Source of the DNA: Bacillus proteolyticus
GTDB taxonomy: Bacteria > Bacillota > Bacilli > Bacillales > Bacillaceae_G
Assembly (NCBI RefSeq): GCF_001884065.1
Contig: NZ_MACH01000068.1
Span: forward strand, 53,160-117,159
Length of the DNA stretch: 64,000 nucleotides
Reading direction: 5' to 3'
The notes below the pieces were generated by a model. That model saw nothing but the letters and a program-made list of their open reading frames with translations, did no database searches and had not been told where the DNA came from. Shown piece after piece: positions 35,827 through 43,911 of the stretch (the first letter of the stretch is position 1; each line of letters starts with the position of its first letter). The translations under genes and the position numbers were made by a program.

Positions 35827-35865
35827 TAAAAAAGGCTGATTTCATGTAGATGTCAGCTTTTTTTA
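35827..35865 (+). terminator. Terminator after the small acidic protein gene
   Basis: AAAAAGGCTGA / TCAGCTTTTTTT hairpin within ten bases of the stop at 35821. Confidence 0.75.
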
Positions 35866-35923
35866 TTATTTTACTGTTAATTGGCCCGGTACAAGCGTTC
35901 TTGTAACGCTTTTGTTGGTATGA

Positions 35924-36160
35924 GTTCATTTAGAGATATCGCCAGCATTTTGGAAAAATTCACAAATAAATCGTTCTGGTGGTAAATGGTATAGTCTTGA
36001 ACAAGAGTGGGCAAAAGCTTTAGCTGATGGCAAAACTGTGAAAGTAAAAATAGAACCTAAATATGCAGGGGATAATATACGGCCAATATCATTTGATGTA
36101 GAATATGAAATTAATGGTATAGAAAAATTCATGCGAATGAACAATCAAAATGGGGGTTAA
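35924..36160 (+). pseudogene. C-terminal remnant of a DNA/RNA non-specific endonuclease toxin
   Basis: An open stretch of 78 codons without a start, bounded upstream by TGA 35921-35923 and ending TAA 36158-36160. It reads INRSGGKWYSLEQEWAKAL, VKVKIEPKYAGDNIRPISFD and VEYEINGIEKFM, which matches the C-terminal end of the Endonuclease_NS_2 domain found in YeeF-like LXG toxins. It ends three bases before a YezG-type immunity gene, the order of the B. subtilis YeeF-YezG pair. The LXG part and catalytic core are gone. Confidence 0.75.
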
Positions 36161-36163
36161 ACC

Positions 36164-36646
36164 ATGGAAACAAAAGAAATGGAAATCGTCTATCAAGAAA
36201 TAGGAACAAGAGTTGACGAGATTATCCCAGGTGATTGGGAAAAAATTCATCTATATGCAGAAGTATTAAATGACTCAACAGAAGTATTCTTCTACTTTTC
36301 TATCCCTACTAAAGAAGGATTCATTTATTCAAATGATATCCCCAAAGTTTATAATGTTGATAGAAAAATTTATAAAGAATTACTATTTGAGCTATTTGAT
36401 AAATTTGAAGAATTGCGTGAAGAATTTAGAAAAAACGAACAGGAATTATGGACAAATTTGACTTTAACGATAGAAAATTCTGGTAAGTTCAAAATAGAAT
36501 ATAATTATGAAGATATTTTATCTTCAGAAATAGGAAGTATGGATAGACAAATAATATGGATGTATAAAAACCTAGGTATTTTACCAGATAATGAAATCGA
36601 TAAAAAGTTTTTAGATAATTATCTTAAAAATATAGAAGATAAATAA
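36164..36646 (+). CDS. yezG: YezG-family immunity protein
   Basis: 160 residues, acidic: METKEMEIVYQEIGTRVDEI, GDWEKIHLYAEVLNDSTEVFFYF, then ELLFELFDKFEELREEF and WTNLTLTIENSGKFKIEYNYED. This is the YezG (DUF600) pattern; YezG neutralises the DNase toxin YeeF. It follows the toxin tail by three bases, with ribosome site TGGGGG. The toxin is a remnant, so it is an orphan that could still protect against toxin from kin. Confidence 0.85.
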   Translation: METKEMEIVYQEIGTRVDEIIPGDWEKIHLYAEVLNDSTEVFFYFSIPTKEGFIYSNDIPKVYNVDRKIYKELLFELFDKFEELREEFRKNEQELWTNLTLTIENSGKFKIEYNYEDILSSEIGSMDRQIIWMYKNLGILPDNEIDKKFLDNYLKNIEDK

Positions 36647-36672
36647 AAATATTGATAATTGTGTGTTATGTT

Positions 36673-36710
36673 ACCCTCTATGAATTATCATTCATAGAGG
36701 ATTTTTTTAT
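36673..36710 (+). terminator. Terminator after the YezG-type gene
   Basis: CCTCTATGAAT / ATTCATAGAGG hairpin followed by ATTTTTTTAT. Confidence 0.88.
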
Positions 36711-36812
36711 AAAATTTAATGGTTAAAAATGAATAATTCTCATACTTAATTATATTTCCTTTATTAATAACGATCATCACATTTATTATAACAAATGAGA
36801 GGCAGGAAAATT

Positions 36813-37304
36813 ATGATATATCAAAATGAGAAGATTCGTAGAAAAAAAGCATTAATCAGTGCCAAAAAAGTCTTTAGCCAATTTTCAAATTTAGAACTTA
36901 TTGAATTTGAAAATCCCGATTCTGAATGGATAAAACTGTTCGACACAGCATTGAAACAGTTTCGTAATATAGACTCTAATCCAACATTTCACATTCCTAT
37001 TGGTGATGTTAAAAGTAAGTATATTTTATGGATTGAAAGTTCTTTAGGTTCTTTAAGTTTTTCAAATCATAAAACAGAATATTTTATATTAGTTCCTAAT
37101 TGTTTAGAGCAGGTATGGGCAAATGTTAGAATATTGAATTTCACAAAATCTATCGAGGAACTTTGGGACATTTCTGAAACTAATGAATTTATAATTGCTG
37201 ATAAGAGTACAGGGCAAATTGCACAAATATTTTCTGAAGAAGAATGTTATGAAATTCACTTTAAGCGCTGCAACACAGACCTAATTGACTCTTTAAAAAA
37301 TTAA
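36813..37304 (+). CDS. Protein of unknown function in the immunity cluster
   Basis: 163 residues from ATG 36813, which has GGCAGGAAAATT just before it (an in-frame ATG at 36795 has no site). Basic helical N-terminus (YQNEKIRRKKALISAKKVFSQ), then LFDTALKQFRNIDSNPTFHI, YILWIESSLGSLSF and a C-terminal ADKSTGQIAQIFSEEECYEI. It has the look of a single-domain immunity protein, like several adjacent genes, but no family is recognised. Confidence 0.65.
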   Translation: MIYQNEKIRRKKALISAKKVFSQFSNLELIEFENPDSEWIKLFDTALKQFRNIDSNPTFHIPIGDVKSKYILWIESSLGSLSFSNHKTEYFILVPNCLEQVWANVRILNFTKSIEELWDISETNEFIIADKSTGQIAQIFSEEECYEIHFKRCNTDLIDSLKN

Positions 37305-37429
37305 TTTGTAAATTAATATTAGTATTAGGAATTTAAGCCTTGATTAGCTAAATGTTTTTCAAACTTTCTGAATAGATGAGTATAGCAACTTGTGTAAAGT
37401 GATTGAGCAAGCAGTAAAAAATATATTAT

Positions 37430-37467
37430 ACAAAAGAGCATCCCTTAATTAGTGAGTGCTCTTTTGT
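37430..37467. terminator. Hairpin terminator at the left edge of the prophage
   Basis: ACAAAAGAGCA / TGCTCTTTTGT arms, 11-bp stem. It lies 58 bases beyond the endolysin stop on the minus strand, so it probably ends the phage late transcript. Confidence 0.7.
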
Positions 37468-37524
37468 AACTCCTACTTCACATATACAAAGGCTTCATTT
37501 GCAGTACATAGTATGTTCTGACAG

Positions 37525-38295
37525 TTATTTAAGGTACTCGTACCACCAGTTTTTCTCATCCATCCAAGCTGTAATCTTATCAAGTTCACCGTTTGGCAAT
37601 ACTTCAGTTTGTAAGTACGCTAGGCCAGTTAATGGATCAGAAACAACTTTCCCTTTCGTTCCACGCGCGTTCATAGCGTTTGCGACTTCTTGAACCATTG
37701 AGATGCCAAACCCACCTGATTTAACGTATTGATAGCCACCGTTATTACTTACGTTACCACCAGATTTATTAGAAGTGCCTGATACTGATTGTCCAGTTAA
37801 AGCGAAAACGATTGAATTAGCAATCTTATCTACATCCCATTTGGCCATATCAGATTCGTTATCGATGAATCCAAGCTCAATAAGAATGGCAGGTGCTTTA
37901 GTGTTAGCCAATACATATAGCTCTTTTCGTTCTTTAGCACCTCGATTGCTCCATCCAATGTCTTTAGACAGTTGAGTTGAAACTTTAGAAGCAAGAGATT
38001 GCTGATCATAATAGCAAACCTCTACACCGTTAGCTGTGCCATTAAATGCGTTTAAGTGAAATGAAATAACAAGATCCACATCATGAGAGTTACAATTCCG
38101 AACGATGTTTGATAAGTTTTGCGCTTGAGTTGCTCCTGCTTCGTCTGTATCATCATAAACTGTGTGTCCTAAAGAGCGTAATTTTGTAACAACTGCATCC
38201 TTCACCTGACGATCCATAATATGTTCTTTTCCATTTCCGTAGTTAGCACCTTGTACAATACTGTTATGTCCACCATGTAAACTATATTTAGCCAT
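37525..38295 (-). CDS. Phage endolysin: N-acetylmuramoyl-L-alanine amidase (Amidase_3)
   Basis: 256 residues. The catalytic domain (1-165) starts SLHGGHNSIVQGAN (zinc-ligand His), has DRQVKDAVVTKLRSLGH, DLVISFHLNAF (second His) and APAILIELGFIDNESD (catalytic Glu). A Gly/Ser/Asn linker follows, then a C-terminal wall-binding domain like Amidase02_C (GGFGISMVQEVANAMNARGTK). It cuts the amide link between muramic acid and L-Ala at lysis. It overlaps the holin stop by one base. Confidence 0.93.
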   Translation of the reverse strand: MAKYSLHGGHNSIVQGANYGNGKEHIMDRQVKDAVVTKLRSLGHTVYDDTDEAGATQAQNLSNIVRNCNSHDVDLVISFHLNAFNGTANGVEVCYYDQQSLASKVSTQLSKDIGWSNRGAKERKELYVLANTKAPAILIELGFIDNESDMAKWDVDKIANSIVFALTGQSVSGTSNKSGGNVSNNGGYQYVKSGGFGISMVQEVANAMNARGTKGKVVSDPLTGLAYLQTEVLPNGELDKITAWMDEKNWWYEYLK

Positions 38296-38720
38296 TACTC
38301 AACCTCTCCTTTTTTAACTTCATGTTTTTGTTTACCACCTAATATTTCAACTGCATTTGTTAAAGCTGTAGGTAATTTAATTCCCATACGACCAGCGTTT
38401 TCTAAAAGTGATAGCAATTCATTACCCATGAAGAAAAAGATTGTTGCTTCACGAATAGCGCTGTTACTTCCAAACGCTGTATCTAATTGCGCTGCCACTC
38501 CAACCAAAAGAAAAAGCACCACCTTTTTGGCGATGCCTTTAAAACCTACTTTACTTTTTAACTCTCCGTTGTATCCTGCTGCTATCATGCCAGTTAAATA
38601 ATCTATAACTGCCATCGTCACTAAGATTTTCAATGTTGCATCCCATCCTCCCAAGAAATACCCACAGAAGCCACCAAACGTAGCTATAAATGTTTTCATT
38701 AATACATCAATACGATCCAT
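38295..38720 (-). CDS. Phage holin (phage_holin_4_1 / TcdE-like family)
   Basis: 141 residues with three hydrophobic segments (FIATFGGFCGYFLGG, LKILVTMAVIDYLTGMIAAG, and VVLFLLVGVAAQL) and the family motif IDYLTGMIAAGYNGELKSKVG. The charged tail GGKQKHEVKKGEVE is typical. It makes membrane holes so that the amidase reaches the wall. It forms a TAATG overlap with the amidase gene. Confidence 0.92.
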   Translation of the reverse strand: MDRIDVLMKTFIATFGGFCGYFLGGWDATLKILVTMAVIDYLTGMIAAGYNGELKSKVGFKGIAKKVVLFLLVGVAAQLDTAFGSNSAIREATIFFFMGNELLSLLENAGRMGIKLPTALTNAVEILGGKQKHEVKKGEVE

Positions 38721-38758
38721 CTTTTCCTCTCCTTTTTATGTAATAAAAACAGACCAGC

Positions 38759-41700
38759 TTATGGCTGCTCTGTTTGAGTTGTGTTTTTAGTTGTTTGCGC
38801 GTCATTTAACAATTTCTGAAAGGCTTCTTCTAGTGCTGCAATTCTTTTATCTTGATCCACCTCCTTAAGTTTTTGCGCTTCAAGTTCTTTCTCTAATTCG
38901 TCTACACGCGTGTTTGTAACGCTTAAAGTCTCTGTTACGCTATTTAAATCTATAGAATTTTGATTTACTTTCACGTCTACCTCTTGAATAGCCTGGATAG
39001 AAATAGAAACCGAGTTATATAGACTAATAGCAGTTTTATTTTCATCAGTGAATACTGAATCTGTATCGTCAGCTATCATGCCGTAATAAGTAACTAACTT
39101 GCTCAACTCTCCTGCTTCATATGCCTCTACATCATTAATGAAGTTGTACTGTTGAATTTTCACACCATTAATTTTTTCTAAAGCTGAGAACGAAAGATCT
39201 GTAATATTTGTTTTTAACTCTCTTGCCGATGTAGGATTGAATGCTTTCGCCCACATTTGACCAACAGCACTTATATTTTCTTCTGCTCGTAGTGTTCTTA
39301 GTTTAATGTCTCGAAAAGCGTCACCTGTTGCGCTTTTAATCTGTAATCCATCGCCTACATAATCAGGGTGTCTTGCAACCCTGAACATAATCTGATTAGC
39401 AAATGTAAAGTCAACATCTCCTTGATTAGTTGGAGCTAAATCTTTAATTATCATTGAGGGGAATGACTTGTTATCACTTGTATAAAAATTAAAGTAGCCA
39501 CGTTTAGCAGTAAAGTAGATATCTTTAGAAGCACTCATAGTTATAAATCCTGTAGTATCACCTGTCGAACTAGCATTAAGATTAACGTTACCGTCCGTGT
39601 TAGTTAAGCTCATATCCCCTACCGAGTTAATTTGCATAGCTCCATCATATCTGTAGAAGTTGATATAAGATGATTTAATTACGTCATTTCCGTTACGACC
39701 TGTAGCAATCCCAATTGAAGCTACGGAGTTAGTGAATACGTTTGAATTGATAGTAGTTTGATCAATTACTAAAGAACCGTTCAGAGTTCCTGTATTCTCA
39801 TAATCATTACCAAGGATTAAAGCAGACTGAACATTCCCATCTGTACGCTCAATGAACCCTAAATAACCTCTACTACGTCCACCGCCGTATACAGTTAAAT
39901 TCTGTGCATTTAAACGAATTTGATTGGCACCTGAACCTGCAGGAGCAGTTTGAATGGTAACCCCTTGCAAAGTCTGAGCTTTAAGGTGTTTCGCTTCAAT
40001 ATAACCGTTCAAGTAAATCTTATCAGCTTGAATCAATGCAGATTGAGCTGTTAAGTTAAGCGCAGAAGCAATATCACCTTCTTTAACACGTAGACTTATC
40101 TCCTGGGAGTTTAACTCTATTTGTGACTCATGCCGTTCCACCATAGCTTTATCTCCATACTTACCGTCTGAGTCTACTTTATTGTATACATCCTCAGAGG
40201 AAGCTTTAAGAGTGATAGCTTGAGAGTTTTGTTCAATCTGAGTATCCATAATTGAAATCTTTTGATTATACTCTGACTGGGCCACTTTACCTGCTATAGT
40301 GTCAATCATCTCCCCATAGTTTGTAATATCCTTAGGGTTTGGCATGAAAGTAGAAGGATCGATACCTTGTTGGAATTGAGGCTGAGCTACCCATAGAGCT
40401 CCATTCTTTTCCACGGTAAAGTAAATCTTAGCGCTTGTAATTGCTGTAGAGGGAGCTTGCACTTTTAAGGTAGCAAGTTGCCATTCATTGTTTTTAAGAA
40501 GTGGCTTTAAGTCTATCTGTTTTCCGTCTACTCTGTTTCCGTCATTGTAGAAAATTACGTCAGCAGTTACGCCTCCATCTATCGCAGCTAAATTGTTTGT
40601 GTATATCCGTGTAGATAAAACATAGTCGATAGCTCCAGCGGCAACTTGCACTGTTTGATACACGTTCGCATAAACTCCAGAGGTTTGACCGCTTGAGATA
40701 ATACTTACCGAGTTGCTACCACTAAAGTTTTTTACCTTATCAGCTTTAACTGTAACACCTGATATAGCTCCTGCGTTCGTCTCCCATTTCTCAATAGACG
40801 GCTCACGGCTTAATACATTACCGTAGTTATCAATCGTTTTCTTCTCAAATATAGAGTTAATTAATATGTTAGTAGTTCCGAGATTTCCTATATAGTCATG
40901 CATCTGCTTATCCGATATCTTAGAAGCTAACTTCTCATTAGTTAATTCTAGTTCGCACTGTATTTCTTCGACGTCCGGAACAACAGTTTCCCATATCGTA
41001 CCTGTCCATATTTTTAAAATACCAGGTCTACCACCACTAATATCACGCCATAATGTCTTATTAGGTTTAAGGTCCGTGGTAGGAGGATTAACGCCTTCTA
41101 TGATATCAACCATATTTTGATCCATGTACTCTTTTGTAGCATTCGCTAAATCTTTGGCGGTTTGTGATTCTTCTACTGCTGTATTCGCTTTATTTTCTGT
41201 TTCAACTACTTTTTCTTCTAAAGCATCAAACCACTCCTTAGAGACTTTATCTTGAATCATTGTAAGCATTTTTTGATACATTTTACGTAATTCTTCACTT
41301 GAATCAATAATCTCTCGATAGTCACCAAACACATATTTATCTTGTGTAGGGTCTTTAAAGGATTCATCACCAGCAATAGTACGCGCTTCAAGATATAATT
41401 TAGGTGTGAAACCTGTATCTATAATTCGGATTTTATCTCCTTCATTGATTAATTCATGTACTAGTCCGAATGTTCTCCATATACTTTGAGCTTGAACTTC
41501 GTATGAAACAGAAGTATTCACAAGTTTATTCATTTCCGTCTTCATCAGAGTCATAAGTCTTTGTGGAGTCATAAGTCTTTGTGGAGACATATCTTGGTCT
41601 TCTGTTTGTGGAGTATAGAAAGCAAATTTATGTTTTCCTTTTTCATTCCACCGCTGAAAAGCTGCATCATCCACAAGATACGGAACACCATTATTTATTT

Positions 41701-42397
41701 CTGAGATCGTAATGAATTCTCCATTTTCTTTTTGCACATAACCTAATAAGGCGGTACAAATATTTTGAGAGTTTTCAATACGTTTAATTCCTATCAAATC
41801 TTTACCAATAGTTATTTCTTTTCTTGTATCTCGTCCTCTTTTCTTAACCATATCAACATAACGACCAACAATTTGAGAGCCCCTAACTTCAGCGTGGTAT
41901 TGAATTTCTAATTCAAAAGAAGCGGCAATTTTTTTTAGTAAATTCAACGGATCAATAAATTCTTCAATTACTATTGAATGCGCTCCATCATGTTCTGTTT
42001 TACCTATTTCCCACTTCGTCCCTTTGAGGGCTATTTCCATGCATTGTTTCAATGTTTTACTTTCAATTTTTTGTGGTTCAATAATTCCTGCTTTAGCAAG
42101 CTGAATCCATTCTCCTGATGCATAAACCATTAATGACCTATCATCAGAATCTTTTTCAGCTTCAGTAATGACATAAGGAACGATTCTACCACCACGTACT
42201 TCTTTCAAAACTAAATTTTGCTGCATAAGTGTTGCCGCATGATCTGTATTCTCAAACACTCTAAACTCTAATGTATCGATATTATTCTTGATTTCCCAAC
42301 GCCTTTTATCATCCCAATAGTCTTTTGGCTGTATATTCGAAACGATTTGACTTGTTTTAAAATCAACAACATGTAAGTCCCCACTTGGTGTTCTCAT
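38759..42397 (-). CDS. Phage tail spike/fibre with N-terminal tail-endopeptidase domain and C-terminal S74 chaperone
   Basis: 1212 residues. Residues about 1-370 look like the prophage tail endopeptidase/hub domain (WEIKNNIDTLEFRVFENTDH, and FKDPTQDKYVFGDYREII). The middle has coiled-coil and carbohydrate-binding-like parts (NVYQTVQVAAGAIDYVLSTR). The C-terminus has the Peptidase_S74 autocleavage start SARELKTNI with the nucleophile Ser1057 and Lys1061-like partner, then a long heptad coiled coil. The S74 part folds the trimer and then cuts itself off. An 18-bp tandem duplication lies near residue 275. It overlaps the Dit gene by ATGA. Confidence 0.88.
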   Translation of the reverse strand: MRTPSGDLHVVDFKTSQIVSNIQPKDYWDDKRRWEIKNNIDTLEFRVFENTDHAATLMQQNLVLKEVRGGRIVPYVITEAEKDSDDRSLMVYASGEWIQLAKAGIIEPQKIESKTLKQCMEIALKGTKWEIGKTEHDGAHSIVIEEFIDPLNLLKKIAASFELEIQYHAEVRGSQIVGRYVDMVKKRGRDTRKEITIGKDLIGIKRIENSQNICTALLGYVQKENGEFITISEINNGVPYLVDDAAFQRWNEKGKHKFAFYTPQTEDQDMSPQRLMTPQRLMTLMKTEMNKLVNTSVSYEVQAQSIWRTFGLVHELINEGDKIRIIDTGFTPKLYLEARTIAGDESFKDPTQDKYVFGDYREIIDSSEELRKMYQKMLTMIQDKVSKEWFDALEEKVVETENKANTAVEESQTAKDLANATKEYMDQNMVDIIEGVNPPTTDLKPNKTLWRDISGGRPGILKIWTGTIWETVVPDVEEIQCELELTNEKLASKISDKQMHDYIGNLGTTNILINSIFEKKTIDNYGNVLSREPSIEKWETNAGAISGVTVKADKVKNFSGSNSVSIISSGQTSGVYANVYQTVQVAAGAIDYVLSTRIYTNNLAAIDGGVTADVIFYNDGNRVDGKQIDLKPLLKNNEWQLATLKVQAPSTAITSAKIYFTVEKNGALWVAQPQFQQGIDPSTFMPNPKDITNYGEMIDTIAGKVAQSEYNQKISIMDTQIEQNSQAITLKASSEDVYNKVDSDGKYGDKAMVERHESQIELNSQEISLRVKEGDIASALNLTAQSALIQADKIYLNGYIEAKHLKAQTLQGVTIQTAPAGSGANQIRLNAQNLTVYGGGRSRGYLGFIERTDGNVQSALILGNDYENTGTLNGSLVIDQTTINSNVFTNSVASIGIATGRNGNDVIKSSYINFYRYDGAMQINSVGDMSLTNTDGNVNLNASSTGDTTGFITMSASKDIYFTAKRGYFNFYTSDNKSFPSMIIKDLAPTNQGDVDFTFANQIMFRVARHPDYVGDGLQIKSATGDAFRDIKLRTLRAEENISAVGQMWAKAFNPTSARELKTNITDLSFSALEKINGVKIQQYNFINDVEAYEAGELSKLVTYYGMIADDTDSVFTDENKTAISLYNSVSISIQAIQEVDVKVNQNSIDLNSVTETLSVTNTRVDELEKELEAQKLKEVDQDKRIAALEEAFQKLLNDAQTTKNTTQTEQP

Positions 42398-43869
42398 CTA
42401 AAACGCTCCCTATATGTTATTTGCGCAGTACCTATATTTAAAGGGCGTACAATAATTTTATTTTGCCCTCGCTTTACAACAGGGAATGAACTGAATATAT
42501 CTTTTAATGCAATTGCGTTTGTTCCGTTGATCGTTACTAATGATCTTTCTGTATCTATTTGAATTTTGTCTCCTACATCGAAAATATAAGGAGTTTCGTC
42601 TACATTCAAAATGTTTATTTTCCAAAACTTAACATCTTCAATAAATGCAATATCGGCAGGTGGATTATCACCATAAGCAATACACCCTACAGCTATCTTT
42701 GCTACTGGCCTAGCTGTCATAGGATTACTGTCAGACTCATCTCTCCATGTACGAACAAAACTAGCATCATCTATCTCAGTATTTTTACGATACTTAGCAA
42801 AATAGAAACTCCATTCTTTTCCCCTGCGAGCTACTGATACATGTCCTCTAAAGTCATTAAATGTATCAGAGTGCACTCCCATCTCGTCAGAAATCCACTT
42901 TCTGGAACCTCCTGAATCAATAATTGCTTGTGCTGTTGTCATTTCATGACTCATATACTCATCAGCCATTGCTAGTTCAACTATTACGTTGTCGTTAGCA
43001 TCTAAAAGCATTACTACAGTTTTCCCCATTCTGTTCCAGTGTTCGGACTGGAAATTCATTTGCACATCAAGTCTAAAGTCTTGGATAACGCCCCCTGAAT
43101 TAGGAATAGTCCGCTTCACAAAAGGACCATGCCACTCAGTATCCGTTCCCGTTCCGTATGAGTCAGGTGTAAAAGCATACCCTTGCCACACCTTCATAGC
43201 TCCCGAACTTTTGTAAATTCCTATTTGTCCAGTCACAGCAGTCCAAGTAGCTAAACTTTTCATTTCATCCCATATAAGCCGTTCGTCTTGCTTCACAACC
43301 TTAGTTTTAATCCCTGTAGGATAACCAAGTCTGAAATATTCATCGCCGTTCCAAACGTCTAAGAAAGGGCTCTGAATGCCTGTTACAATATCGATAACTG
43401 GGGTCGTTTCTACAGTACCTTTGTTTTCAATATCTGCTTGGAAATTACCATCGACGTTATTAACAAATTGTTTCGTTTGTACTGCCCCTAACTTATAAGG
43501 CATTGGGCAAATAAATTTAAGGATTCCTTTACCCAGAGTGACGAATTCATCTGGATCAAACCCCTCGTCCACAACAGCTAGATATGTTCTGTTTGGCTCT
43601 ACATCAAAAATAAGCTCTACTGGCTGTTCTGTAATTAACCAATCTGCTATTTCTTCTTTCAATATCTCTAAATCCAATCCATCAGGGACTATAATTCCAA
43701 CAGGAATCGAAAGAACACGTATGTCAGTTTGTGTGTTTAATAACCTTGCCCCTGAATAACCTGGAACACTTAGAAAATTCCGTTTCAATGGTGCCCATGC
43801 TGGTCTTTTCCATCCTTTTTCTATTTGAACAAAGTTTTTTCGTTGATTGTTAAATGTAAAAGAACTCAT
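42394..43869 (-). CDS. Distal tail protein (Dit-like)
   Basis: About 491 residues from ATG 43869, chosen because AGAGGTG precedes it; ATG 43890 would put that site inside. The N-terminus (SSFTFNNQRKNFVQIEKGWK and SVPGYSGARLLNT) and FICPMPYKLG match Sipho_tail (PF05709) Dit proteins. An inserted region (GHVSVARRGKEWSFYFAKY) resembles a lectin-like carbohydrate-binding module, as in evolved Dit proteins that bind the cell wall. It joins the tail tube to the spike. Confidence 0.88.
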   Translation of the reverse strand: MSSFTFNNQRKNFVQIEKGWKRPAWAPLKRNFLSVPGYSGARLLNTQTDIRVLSIPVGIIVPDGLDLEILKEEIADWLITEQPVELIFDVEPNRTYLAVVDEGFDPDEFVTLGKGILKFICPMPYKLGAVQTKQFVNNVDGNFQADIENKGTVETTPVIDIVTGIQSPFLDVWNGDEYFRLGYPTGIKTKVVKQDERLIWDEMKSLATWTAVTGQIGIYKSSGAMKVWQGYAFTPDSYGTGTDTEWHGPFVKRTIPNSGGVIQDFRLDVQMNFQSEHWNRMGKTVVMLLDANDNVIVELAMADEYMSHEMTTAQAIIDSGGSRKWISDEMGVHSDTFNDFRGHVSVARRGKEWSFYFAKYRKNTEIDDASFVRTWRDESDSNPMTARPVAKIAVGCIAYGDNPPADIAFIEDVKFWKINILNVDETPYIFDVGDKIQIDTERSLVTINGTNAIALKDIFSSFPVVKRGQNKIIVRPLNIGTAQITYRERFR

Positions 43870-43911
43870 GTTAACACCTCTTTTCTTCAATAAAATAAAA
43901 GAAACCCTAAC

